Numbered from the stretch's first letter, positions 24,322-32,293 are shown. The stretch is 41,456 bases of DNA from Gammaproteobacteria bacterium (GCA_018666555.1 JABIZD010000158.1:1-41456); one strand, 5' to 3'. Notes: generated by a model not told the origin, from the letters alone. Translations and numbers: made by a program.

Positions 24322-25173
24322 TTAGTTAGCCTCGTGGTCCAGCCACGCATCCTTGCTTCTCCAGCACTGATTCAACCAGAGCGCGGCATCGCCGATTTCT
24401 CCAACTTCAGTTGAGACCACTTTTACGGTGATATTGTTAACGACACCACTCATGCAGCGCCAGCAGTCAGCGTCAGTAGGTTGGTAGCCAATAGTTACAT
24501 CTAAAATCCGGGCGTCCTCGTTGATGGATTGCAAAATGACGCCGAAGCCACCTATTTTTGGGGTGAGCAAGTGCTTGTATGGCGACACTCCGGCCAGGTG
24601 CTTTTCCGGGGTGAACCTGGTTCCCTCAGGAAAGAGCATTAATGCGCCTTGTTCGTGGCTAAGATTTAGCGAAGCCTTCTCCGCCACCTGGAGGTCGAGA
24701 AGCCTGGAGTTGGGGTCTTTTTTACGCTGCATGCGGGGGAAATCCAGTACCAGACAGACCCATCCAAGCACTGGCACCCATAGCAGCTCTCGCTTGATAA
24801 CAAATTGCAATATAGGGCCACTACGGCAAATGAGCGTCTGCAGAATAAAAATATCAAACCAACTCTGATGATTACAGATAATCAGTGATTTACCGGGCCT
24901 GGACAGGTCGTCTAAACATTCTTGGGGGTCCTCTATGTTGAGGCTAATTTTGAGAATTTGGGTCAGGTACCAGGTGTCGACGCTGACAGCCGCTTTATAG
25001 ATCAGGCTAACAAGCGTAAACATGGCTTTGTTGACTGGTGCTATAGGGAGCAGGATGCGAACTATTGCAGCTAGTATCAAACCGGGCAACCAAATGAGCA
25101 GATTTGCCGTGATAAACATAAACGATATGAGGCTGCGTAGGTGATTGATTGCGTCGGTTATACGTGGGTTCAT
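24322..25173 (-). CDS. Phospholipid acyltransferase, PlsC/YihG type
   Basis: A 283-residue membrane-associated acyltransferase. The N-terminal hydrophobic region (about 15-45) anchors it, followed by the catalytic HX4D motif in IICNHQSWFDIFIL, the FPRMQRKKDPN block and the substrate motif LMLFPEGTRF. These define the glycerophosphate/lysophosphatidate acyltransferase family; the length and arrangement resemble E. coli YihG/YihG-like proteins more than PlsC, which is shorter. It would transfer a fatty acyl chain to a lysophospholipid on the inner membrane. The start is the first ATG; the ribosome-binding site is weak. It lies between DUF1295 and the sigma/ChrR pair, which would fit a membrane-lipid response module. 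Confidence 0.87.
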   Translation of the reverse strand: MNPRITDAINHLRSLISFMFITANLLIWLPGLILAAIVRILLPIAPVNKAMFTLVSLIYKAAVSVDTWYLTQILKISLNIEDPQECLDDLSRPGKSLIICNHQSWFDIFILQTLICRSGPILQFVIKRELLWVPVLGWVCLVLDFPRMQRKKDPNSRLLDLQVAEKASLNLSHEQGALMLFPEGTRFTPEKHLAGVSPYKHLLTPKIGGFGVILQSINEDARILDVTIGYQPTDADCWRCMSGVVNNITVKVVSTEVGEIGDAALWLNQCWRSKDAWLDHEAN

Positions 25174-25337
25174 AATGGTTAGGGGAATTTAGCCGGCTAG
25201 GTAAAGATGATCTTCGATTATCAAACATTGTCAGGTTTTTTCCAAATGAGCTGAGCTGTGTTTTGGTTTCAATTGGTTAGTTATACAGTACCTAACGACA
25301 TAAGGGTCTTGAATTTCGGCCTGTTCAGGCATAGGAG

Positions 25338-25367
25338 TGATCCAAAAATTTGATTCAGGCGTAACTA
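25338..25367 (+). promoter_or_regulatory. ECF11/RpoE-ChrR-type promoter candidate
   Basis: TGATCC (25338-25343) is followed after exactly 18 bases by TAACTA (25362-25367). This matches the published pattern of promoters read by RpoE-type sigma factors controlled by ChrR (TGATCC, about 18 bases, TAA-containing -10). It ends 31 bases before the ATG of the truncated sigma gene, the place expected for autoregulation. The family's habit is established; that this copy is active is inference, since the local sigma factor lacks region 4. Confidence 0.55.
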
Positions 25368-25398
25368 GGGTGAGTTTCACCTTAAGCAACATTACCAA

Positions 25399-25797
25399 AT
25401 GAAGATTGACATTCGATCTGACCTGTTCCAAAGGCAAGCGATGCATGCACAGGATTGCAGCCGCTGCCTGCAAGCCATCAGCAGGGATCAGGACAAGACG
25501 GCGTTTATTGCTTTGGTCACGTGCTTCGCCCCAGACTTGAAATCCTTTCTGAAATCGACTGGCGGGCAGAACTTGAATAGTCTCGAGGCGGACGTTCAGG
25601 AGGTCATGATTGAATCCTGGCAAATTATTGCTGATTATTCTGCCTCTGGCGCCACGGCATCTAGCCTGGTTTCCAGGATTGTCAGAAATCTAACGATGCA
25701 GGACACCTTTGCCTCAGTGCGACCCGACAGCACTGCTTTAAAGGTCGATGTCCTGCTGGCTAATGTTGCAGCCAGGTATCGAAAATGTCGGTTTTGA
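25399..25797 (+). CDS. Truncated ECF sigma factor with region 2 only (possible pseudogene)
   Basis: The 132-residue product has the pattern of ECF sigma region 2: DKTAFIALVTCFAPDLKSFL, then LEADVQEVMIESWQIIADY and SSLVSRIVRNLTM, equivalent to the usual DxxAF..LF..FAP, A..LVQE..L..W and W...IARN blocks. The conserved Trp and Ala of the last block are replaced (SSLVSRIVRN). After a short linker the protein ends RYRKCRF; the promoter -35-binding region 4 helix-turn-helix of about 50 residues is absent. Only 48 bases separate its stop from the ChrR start, so region 4 is not simply out of frame; it appears deleted. It may be a decaying gene, or a short protein that binds ChrR. A typical member would have about 180-200 residues. 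Confidence 0.7.
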   Translation: MKIDIRSDLFQRQAMHAQDCSRCLQAISRDQDKTAFIALVTCFAPDLKSFLKSTGGQNLNSLEADVQEVMIESWQIIADYSASGATASSLVSRIVRNLTMQDTFASVRPDSTALKVDVLLANVAARYRKCRF

Positions 25798-25845
25798 GTA
25801 TCTCGTCTGGGTGTTCCGGTGCTGTTGGGTTCGAGGTCAGCATTA

Positions 25846-26511
25846 ATGGTAAGTAAGCACCCAAGTCCTGAGTTGTTGGTTGAATACGTATCTGGTGCAT
25901 TGTCGATTGTTCGGGCAATCTCGATTACCACCCATCTACATTTTTGCCAGAATTGTCGTCAGGCAACTGTGTTGTTGACAGAAATTGGCGGCCATCTACT
26001 ACGGGAAAGTGATGTGCTAACAGTGTCTGACGGTTTACTAGAGAAGGTGTTAACTAATCTCGATGAATCAGCGGGCGAAGGTCAGGTGACGGGTCGCGAG
26101 GTAGTGTCTCCACCCGACCAGGTCATAGCCTCGTTACCCCTATTTGTTCAGCGGTTTTTTCCTGACGGATGTATAAAGTGGCGGTTCGTTTCGCCTTCGT
26201 TGAAAACGGCATCGATCAGTGTTGGCGAGGAAGCTTATGAACTAGCGGTCGATCTTATCAATGCGGGTGGTAAAGCACCTGAGCATGATCATCGCGGCAG
26301 GGAAATTACTGTGGTTCTCAAGGGTAGTTTTTCAGATGCCGAGGGCGTTTATCATTCTGGTGATTTCATGACTAGAGAGGTTGGCAGCGTGCATAGGCCA
26401 TTTGCTTCCCTTAACGAACCTTGTATCTGTTTGTCAGTATTGTCGGCCCCCATAAAACTGACCGGGTTAAATCGGATATTTAATCCCTTCCTGAGTTTTT
26501 CCCCCAGTTGA
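25846..26511 (+). CDS. chrR: ChrR-type zinc anti-sigma factor with C-terminal cupin domain
   Basis: A 221-residue anti-sigma factor. The ATG at 25846 is preferred to an upstream GTG because the protein then begins SKHPSPELLVEYVSG as in ChrR. The zinc anti-sigma domain has all four likely ligands: the His of KHPS and the HxxxCxxC set in THLHFCQNC. The cupin domain (about 120-205) keeps the metal ligands in EHDHRGREI (two His, one Glu) and the His of GSVHRPF. In Rhodobacter, ChrR holds RpoE inactive until singlet oxygen is sensed through the cupin domain. Here the anti-sigma looks fully intact while its adjacent sigma factor lacks region 4, so its true partner may be encoded elsewhere. Confidence 0.85.
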   Translation: MVSKHPSPELLVEYVSGALSIVRAISITTHLHFCQNCRQATVLLTEIGGHLLRESDVLTVSDGLLEKVLTNLDESAGEGQVTGREVVSPPDQVIASLPLFVQRFFPDGCIKWRFVSPSLKTASISVGEEAYELAVDLINAGGKAPEHDHRGREITVVLKGSFSDAEGVYHSGDFMTREVGSVHRPFASLNEPCICLSVLSAPIKLTGLNRIFNPFLSFSPS

Positions 26512-26842
26512 TGATTCCCATTGGTAATCCTGTGGATCACGATTTCCCGGGATCATACATTCTCTTCGATATACTCTCGTTTATGACGGCCGCCATGCCG
26601 CCACCTTGATCCAGGCTCCTGGCATTAACGCTTGATAGGCACTGATACTGATTCGTGCTGGATGTTTCACATCAAATTAGCAGGACAGCAGGCGTCTTCA
26701 CGGTAGTATCCTAGGAAAGGCCTTGTCAGGGAAATGACTGATGTTTTCGTGGGAGTATTAGTCCACTTTGATTGGATCGGATGAGAGTAATTACGTATTA
26801 TCGGTAGGTAATTGTTCAAGATAATCAGCACTTGGAGCGCAA
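26512..26842. other. 331-base intergenic region, no gene seen
   Basis: No coding frame with start and ribosome-binding site is convincing. GGATCA occurs twice 16 bases apart (26534 and 26550) without a partner box. GTAATTAC near the right end is a short palindrome that could belong to the promoter of the CoA-transferase that follows. Confidence 0.45.
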
Positions 26843-28009
26843 ATGACCTATCCACTCAATGGTATAAAAGTTCTTGATATGTCGCGTGTACTGGCTGGCC
26901 CGTTCGCCGGTCGGATGTTGTCGGACCTGGGTGCTGAGGTTGTTAAACTTGAGCCTCCAGAAGGTGATATTACGCGAATGTGGGGTCCTAAAATAGCAGG
27001 TATTTCAGGCTATTTTCATCAACAGAATGCCGGTAAAAGGAATATATCAGTTGATTTGCGCAGTCCTAAGGGAGTGAGCCTGGTGAAAGACCTTATCAGG
27101 GAGGCCGATGTGTTAATCGAGAATTTTCGGCCCGATGTAATGCCGCGTCTTGGCTTGGATTACGACACGCTGGCGGCAATTAATCCTCAGTTGATTATGC
27201 TGTCAATTTCTGGGTTTGGTATTAATAATCCGGATAGCAATCGAGCTGCCTATGCCCCGGTTGTGCATGCTGAAACAGGGCTGGTGACTCGACAGGCGAA
27301 GGTAAGTAACGCCTTCCCTGCTGATATTGGGGTCTCTGTTGCCGATACCAATGCGTCTCTGCATGGCTTGGTTGGTCTACTTGCTGCACTTTATGCTCGG
27401 CAATCCAGTGGTCAAGGCGATCATATCGACCTGGCTATGGTAGATGCTACGGTCGTGACAAACGATGGCATGAACTTCGCGTTGGCGGGTGTTAATCATG
27501 CTGTCCAAAATGAAGTGCACGAGACCAGCGGAGGTTTGCTGATTTTGGCGGGCGAATTCAAATTCATCTGGCATCAGCTTAATACCATTGGTAATGTTGT
27601 TGATGGCCTCAATGGCGCAGCGGGCGTTGACCTGCAAGAAAAAATTAGCGCGAGAAGGGCTGCTGCCAGATATTTTTTCTGTGAAACCTGTAAGACCAGA
27701 GACGAGGTGATTGATGCCCTTGACCGAATGAATATTGCCTGGGGCGATGTTCGCCCAGCAACCCAGATCAGAGAGCTGGAATGTGTTCAATCCAGAGGCA
27801 CCATAGCCGAGGTTGATGACCGTCAGGGCGGGACTCGTCCCACGCCACAGTCGCCGTATCGTTATCGCAATCTTCAATCCCAGGTACGGGCGGGGGCATC
27901 CTATTTAGGTGAACATAACGCCATGATACTGGAAGAATGGTTAGGTCTGAGTGAAAGCGAAATCGCTCACTACAGCGAGGTGCTGATTGCACAGGCCCGT
28001 AGTGATTGA
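26843..28009 (+). CDS. CaiB/BaiF-family CoA-transferase 2, catalytic Asp apparently missing
   Basis: A 388-residue family III CoA-transferase homologue of full length. IKVLDMSRVLAGPFAGRML, EVVKLEPPEGDITRMWGP, ADVLIENFRPDVMPRLGLDY and the IMLSISGFGINNPDS segment are standard. At the position of the catalytic aspartate the protein reads AAYAPVVHAETGLV, where CoA-transferase 1 of this window reads AHDLVTEAYAGV; by this alignment Asp is replaced by Ala. It may be a subgroup with another mechanism, or the following Glu may serve. GGAG precedes the ATG. It stands alone, followed by a terminator-like hairpin and then a lipoprotein deacylase. Confidence 0.88.
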   Translation: MTYPLNGIKVLDMSRVLAGPFAGRMLSDLGAEVVKLEPPEGDITRMWGPKIAGISGYFHQQNAGKRNISVDLRSPKGVSLVKDLIREADVLIENFRPDVMPRLGLDYDTLAAINPQLIMLSISGFGINNPDSNRAAYAPVVHAETGLVTRQAKVSNAFPADIGVSVADTNASLHGLVGLLAALYARQSSGQGDHIDLAMVDATVVTNDGMNFALAGVNHAVQNEVHETSGGLLILAGEFKFIWHQLNTIGNVVDGLNGAAGVDLQEKISARRAAARYFFCETCKTRDEVIDALDRMNIAWGDVRPATQIRELECVQSRGTIAEVDDRQGGTRPTPQSPYRYRNLQSQVRAGASYLGEHNAMILEEWLGLSESEIAHYSEVLIAQARSD

Positions 28010-28074
28010 GTCGTCTAATAGACTTAGGGACCTTGCTCAGAAACCGAATCGAGTGCACGAAAAAAGGGTAACCC

Positions 28075-28097
28075 CTATTGGCTCTGAGAGCCGATAG
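28075..28097 (+). terminator. Strong hairpin downstream of CoA-transferase 2
   Basis: CTATTGGCTC (28075-28084) pairs with GAGCCGATAG (28088-28097) over ten positions with one T-G wobble and a 3-base loop. A TTTT run follows seven bases later. It lies 66 bases after the CoA-transferase stop and is the best terminator candidate in the window, although the T-run is displaced. Confidence 0.45.
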
Positions 28098-28252
28098 TGA
28101 GCCTTTTGGTCGCAGTTTATGGAGGGTCATAGTTCGGCCCGGATGCATTCCAGGCCAGAGGCCTGAGGGCTAGCGCATCCTCTCTACTAGAAGCATAAGA
28201 GGTTGTGTGAGATTAAGAGTTTTTCAGCGATTTATTTTATTTGGAATCAACG

Positions 28253-29800
28253 ATGAGCAAAGTTCTAATTAGATACCAGGTTTACTTTGGGCTGTTACTG
28301 TTGCTATCGGCTTGCAGCGGCCCGATGGAGACCTATGACACACTGATTCGTAATGCGTCTCTCATTGACGGCCTGGGTAATCCGGCTCGAACGGCAGATA
28401 TTTATATCAAAGATGGTCTTATTGCTAAGGTAACTGGTAGCGGAGAAATAAACGCAGATTCTACTGCGACTATTGATGCCCGGGGTCGTGTCGTGACGCC
28501 AGGATTTATTGATATTCACTCTCATGGCGATCCTCTGGTAACGCCGGGATTTGAAAATTTTCTCGCTCAGGGTGTCACCACGATTACCTTGGGTCAAGAT
28601 GGTAGTAGCCCGAACGTGGAAGATTTGGGGGGCTGGCTGGCTACAGTAAGAGCCAATGGAATTGGAGTCAACCTGGCTATGTTTGTTGGCCACGGCACTT
28701 TACGTAACCTGGCCGGTATTGGCCGAAAGGCAAACCCATCTGAGGATGAACTGCAGCGTATGGTCGGACTTTTGGATGGGGCGCTCGATTATACCTTCGG
28801 TCTGAGTACTGGTCTTGAATATAAGCCTGGCCTGCATGCCTCACAGGCGGAATTGATCACTCTTTCGCAAACAGTAGGTGCGCGTCATCGGGTCATTATG
28901 AGTCATATGCGAAATGAGGACGATGATCAACTCGAGCAGTCCATCGCTGAGTTATTGCATCAAGGCCGGCATGCCCGAGTGCACATTGCCCATTTGAAAT
29001 CCGTTTATGGTAAGGGCAGGGCTCGTGCGGAAGAATTGTTAGCTGTGCTGGCGCGGGCGCGGGCGGCAGGTGTCGCTATAACCGCCGATGTCTATCCTTA
29101 TATTGCAAGTTATACCGGCATATCGCTGTTGTTTCCGGTATGGGCCAAGACCAGTGAAGATTTTGTCATTGCAAAAAGGGATCAAAGGGAGGCTCTGGAG
29201 GCCTACCTGGTAGAGCGTATTGGCAGGAGAAATGGCCCGGCGGCCACTTTAATGGGAACCGACCCTTATACCGGTAAGACGCTAGCTGACTTGGAGGTGG
29301 AGTTGGGGCTACCGTTTGAAAAAATACTCATAGATGTAATAGGTCCCCAGGGTGGAGGTGCTGCCTACTTCATTATGGACGATGAACTCCAGTCCCGCTT
29401 GCTCCAAGATAACTATGTGACGGTGTCATCGGATGGCAGTCCAACGGCATTTCACCCGCGCGGTCATGGCACCTTTGCTAAGATAATCGAAGAGTATGTG
29501 GTGGCAAGAAATTTACTGTCACTCGAAGAGGCTATCAGAAAAATGACCTCCTTCTCTGCATCAATCCTCGGGCTTGAGGATCGGGGCAGCATAGAACCAG
29601 GCAAGGTGGCAGATCTGGTTATATTTGAACCGGAAAATATTAGGGCAAAAGCGACTTACCCCGCGCCGCTGCAACTCGCGCAGGGGTTCGATGTGGTCAT
29701 GGTGAATGGAAAAATCGCCTTTCAGGCGGGCGTAACCAAGACGATTCGAGCGGGTTCAGTCTTAAAGCCTGCAAAGGTGAAACAAACCTCAGCAGAATAG
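28253..29800 (+). CDS. D-aminoacylase-like amidohydrolase, lipoprotein
   Basis: A 515-residue amidohydrolase of the N-acyl-D-amino-acid deacylase group. The ATG at 28253 gives a lipoprotein signal with lipobox LSAC (Cys21). The metallo-hydrolase fold shows TPGFIDIHSHGD (HxH metal ligands), MSHMRNEDDD, VHIAHLKS, the ADVYPYIAS loop, and VSSDGSPTAFHPRGHGTFAK with the catalytic Asp. The C-terminal SIEPGKVADLVIF closes the composite beta domain. In characterised D-aminoacylases a cysteine in a GNCG motif helps bind zinc; here the motif reads LGQDGSS, so metal binding differs. It would remove acyl or similar groups from small amino compounds in the periplasm. The substrate is unknown. Confidence 0.85.
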   Translation: MSKVLIRYQVYFGLLLLLSACSGPMETYDTLIRNASLIDGLGNPARTADIYIKDGLIAKVTGSGEINADSTATIDARGRVVTPGFIDIHSHGDPLVTPGFENFLAQGVTTITLGQDGSSPNVEDLGGWLATVRANGIGVNLAMFVGHGTLRNLAGIGRKANPSEDELQRMVGLLDGALDYTFGLSTGLEYKPGLHASQAELITLSQTVGARHRVIMSHMRNEDDDQLEQSIAELLHQGRHARVHIAHLKSVYGKGRARAEELLAVLARARAAGVAITADVYPYIASYTGISLLFPVWAKTSEDFVIAKRDQREALEAYLVERIGRRNGPAATLMGTDPYTGKTLADLEVELGLPFEKILIDVIGPQGGGAAYFIMDDELQSRLLQDNYVTVSSDGSPTAFHPRGHGTFAKIIEEYVVARNLLSLEEAIRKMTSFSASILGLEDRGSIEPGKVADLVIFEPENIRAKATYPAPLQLAQGFDVVMVNGKIAFQAGVTKTIRAGSVLKPAKVKQTSAE

Positions 29801-29997
29801 ATGCTGGTTTGGCCGTGTATTAATCAGACCAATGAGTGAAAAGCCGGGTCGTTTCAGAACCTGAGAGTCAGCTACCACAAAAATCAGGGCAAGAAGAGAT
29901 TTGCTGAGGCTTCCGCTGAAGGTGATTAGCTATTTGTGGGTTCTGCTGCCACTAGAGACTCGAATTGGTATGGCTGTTGCCGCAGTTATTGGGTAAG

Positions 29998-30654
29998 TCA
30001 GTGACTGCAGTTCGATAATTGGACTGTTGAGCCATTTTGGTAACAGGTTGGTGATTCAGGTTGTGCGGTACCTTGCTCCGAGAAGCGCTCCCAGAGGCCG
30101 TCTGCGTTCCCATTCTTGAAGTTTACTGTGGATTTTAATTGACCACTTTTATAGTACTCAACTGCGATACCGTTATATTCTCCATTTTTATAATTAGCTT
30201 TATCTGCCAGTTGACCGTTTTCATAGAAACTTTCGGACAGCCCGTCTTGTTGGTCTCCTTTATAGTGGGCCCGGTCTTCCAACTGCCCGGTTTTGTAGAA
30301 ACTCTCTTCGATCCCATTTCCATCCAGATAGTTACCCTTATACTTCAACTCACCGCTTTCATAGAACCCGGTGGTAGCCCCATTTAAGCGACCATCTTTG
30401 TAGTTCCATTGATATTCTAATTGGCCATTTTCGTAGAAGATTTCTGAGAGGCCATCCCACTTGCCTTTTATATAGGCAGTTTTTTCTTTGAGTTCCCCAT
30501 TCGTATGGTATTGAGTAGATGCACCGGAGAAGAGTTTTTTGGTATTTGAATCATAGGCTAGACCATCAGTTATGGTGAGTTCATCGTAAGCAACCTCGGT
30601 GCCATATGAGATAGAGACGAAGAAAACGGAGAACAACATCAAAAGCGGGTTCAT
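29998..30654 (-). CDS. Exported MORN/YwqK-repeat protein
   Basis: A 218-residue protein with a short signal peptide (MNPLLMLFSVFFVSISYGT) followed by about six repeats of about 23 residues of the form FYENGQLxxxxNYKDGxxxG (for example FYENGQLEYQWNYKDGRLNG and FYENGQLADKANYKNGEYNG). This is the MORN-like repeat of the YwqK family, which is annotated as a toxin-antitoxin antitoxin in Bacillus but is widespread as exported repeat proteins in Gram-negatives. No toxin gene lies beside it. The C-terminal tail has two cysteines (TCYQNG, SNCSH) that could form a disulfide. The role is unknown; protein binding at the cell surface or in the periplasm is likely. Confidence 0.8.
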   Translation of the reverse strand: MNPLLMLFSVFFVSISYGTEVAYDELTITDGLAYDSNTKKLFSGASTQYHTNGELKEKTAYIKGKWDGLSEIFYENGQLEYQWNYKDGRLNGATTGFYESGELKYKGNYLDGNGIEESFYKTGQLEDRAHYKGDQQDGLSESFYENGQLADKANYKNGEYNGIAVEYYKSGQLKSTVNFKNGNADGLWERFSEQGTAQPESPTCYQNGSTVQLSNCSH

Positions 30655-31027
30655 TTGTGCTCCTAGGGGTCAGTTGTTTAAGTATCTCATTTTATATTCA
30701 TCATAAACACAAGAAAAAATAGGGAGCCACACTGGGCCTGTGCTTGCTTGAGAGCTAGTGGTGGTCAGGCTGGGATTGTATTATCGGCGGGTAGCAGCAA
30801 ACTACCAAGGCTGTTGCTGATAATTAAACACAGCTAGTCAACGTGCCTTGGCTAAAGCGCCTGATCGACTGTCTTTGTCGGCTGTGCCGAGGCAGCACCG
30901 GGCATATATCGCCTGGATGCTTAGCGTCTGAATGGGCACGCCTCGTCTAGATGGAGTGCCAATGTCGCGTCGACCTGCCGTAGAAACTTAACATAATGAC
31001 CAGAACAGATCTCGCGTAACGGTCTAG
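30655..31027. other. 373-base intergenic region, no gene supported
   Basis: It separates two minus-strand genes and should carry the end of the helix-hairpin-helix transcript and the promoter of the MORN-repeat gene. A plus-strand frame near 30836-30953 reads like protein (LVNVPWLKRLIDCLC) but has no start or ribosome-binding site; it may be a relic. No terminator with a T-tract was seen. Confidence 0.4.
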
Positions 31028-31657
31028 TTAATCGACTGTGATATAACGTTCCAGTCGAGCAACTTCCTGTTCGTCGACATATTTACCTATTTCCCGCCGG
31101 AACTGTTCTATATTGGTATACGGGCGATACTCGAGGAATTCGTGCACCATCTTCCTGCTCATGCCTGGAATGGTGGCGAATTCTGCTGCCGTTGCTGAGT
31201 TCAGGCCCAGCGGTACAAACACATACTGTTCGAATCGGGCTACCTCTGTGGCATCGACATACTTGCCTATTTCTCTACGAAATTGCTCGATAGAAGTGTA
31301 GGGTCGATACTCTTCAAATTCGTGAGCCATCTTGCGATTAATCCCTGGCACCAGCATGATCTCTGCTCTGCTGGCAGTATTCAAATTGATTGCAACGAAG
31401 AGTCCTTCATGCAGATGAGCTATATCTGCTGCCGAGAGAGCATCGCCGAGAATAGTGTCTAGTTCAGCTGTACTGGATAATGGCCGGGATGCGATGATGC
31501 GTGCTGCCAGAGCCAGATTCAGATCTGGCAGGGTGGCTAGACGCGCCTGGGCAGCTAGATTTGGGTTCAATACGCCCTGGCCGGCTGGTGAGTGGGCAGT
31601 AGCGGTCCCGGAAAGCAGGGTAATACTGATCAGTGCTAGAATTGGTTGTAGTCTCAT
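31028..31657 (-). CDS. Exported helix-hairpin-helix repeat protein (ComEA/PsbU-like fold)
   Basis: A 209-residue protein with a signal peptide ending near TATAHS. It carries three helix-hairpin-helix modules of about 60 residues: a degenerate first one (ARLATLPDLNLALAARIIAS) and two closely similar ones with INLNTASRAEIMLVPGINRK and LGLNSATAAEFATIPGMSRK, each followed by EYRPYT.IEQFRREIGKYVD. About 34 of 49 aligned residues are identical between the last two, so this is a recent duplication. Such modules occur in DNA-uptake protein ComEA and photosystem protein PsbU. No membrane anchor follows the signal. GGAGA precedes the ATG. It is divergent, with 33 bases between starts, from an MsrQ-like haem membrane protein. 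Confidence 0.83.
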   Translation of the reverse strand: MRLQPILALISITLLSGTATAHSPAGQGVLNPNLAAQARLATLPDLNLALAARIIASRPLSSTAELDTILGDALSAADIAHLHEGLFVAINLNTASRAEIMLVPGINRKMAHEFEEYRPYTSIEQFRREIGKYVDATEVARFEQYVFVPLGLNSATAAEFATIPGMSRKMVHEFLEYRPYTNIEQFRREIGKYVDEQEVARLERYITVD

Positions 31658-31690
31658 AACAGCGGCTTCTCCAGAAAGCTTAAACAGGGC

Positions 31691-32293
31691 ATGATTATCA
31701 ACAGGCTCAGAACAATTAGCAATAGGCTGTGGTTTATTTGGGTTGTCCTCGCCATGCCCTTAACGGTAGTGACGGCTCAATATATTGCCGGGTACATCTA
31801 TTACGGAGAATACCTGCATGTGACCGGCGAATTGTCGGCACGGTTACTGATGCTCACCCTTGCCGTTACGCCCTTGCGGCTGGCCTGGCCCAAGTCTGGC
31901 TGGACCCAGTGGTTGCTACGAAATCGACGATATATAGGCGTTGCCTCATTCGTTTATGCCGTGCCGCACCTGGTTGCATACCTGGCTAAAGTCGGTTTCA
32001 TGAAAGGCTTTGGTGAAGATCTTCTCGAACCCGGGATGTGGACAGGCTGGTTAGCTTTGCTTTTATTTGTGCCCTTGGCGATCACTAGTAACACGATCGC
32101 TGTGCGCCGGCTTGGGAAAAACTGGCGCACGCTGCATAAACTGGTCTATGTGGCAGCGATATTCACTTTTCTGCACTGGCTGCTGGTCGCCTATGACCCA
32201 TTACCTGCTTTGATACACGCGGGTATATTAGTTTTGTTGATGGCTTACCGTCTTTATAAATTAGTATTAAGCAGACGGTTCACTACTATTTGA
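31691..32293 (+). CDS. Ferric-reductase-like / MsrQ-like haem membrane protein
   Basis: A 200-residue protein with about six transmembrane segments and the ferric-reductase-like transmembrane layout seen in MsrQ. Histidines suited to haem ligation occur in VPHLVAYL (about residue 98), in NWRTLHKLVYV (about 151) and in FTFLHWLLVAY (about 163), within hydrophobic helices. The family passes electrons from quinol or flavin through haem to periplasmic partners; MsrQ serves the methionine sulfoxide reductase MsrP. No msrP gene is beside it. The divergent partner is an exported helix-hairpin-helix protein. Its last 8 bases overlap the end of the convergent esterase gene. Confidence 0.8.
   Translation: MIINRLRTISNRLWFIWVVLAMPLTVVTAQYIAGYIYYGEYLHVTGELSARLLMLTLAVTPLRLAWPKSGWTQWLLRNRRYIGVASFVYAVPHLVAYLAKVGFMKGFGEDLLEPGMWTGWLALLLFVPLAITSNTIAVRRLGKNWRTLHKLVYVAAIFTFLHWLLVAYDPLPALIHAGILVLLMAYRLYKLVLSRRFTTI

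Noticed and set aside
26534-26555. Two GGATCA copies 16 bases apart after ChrR
   Set aside because: Read on the minus strand as -35 boxes they would point into the antisense of chrR and have no matching -10.
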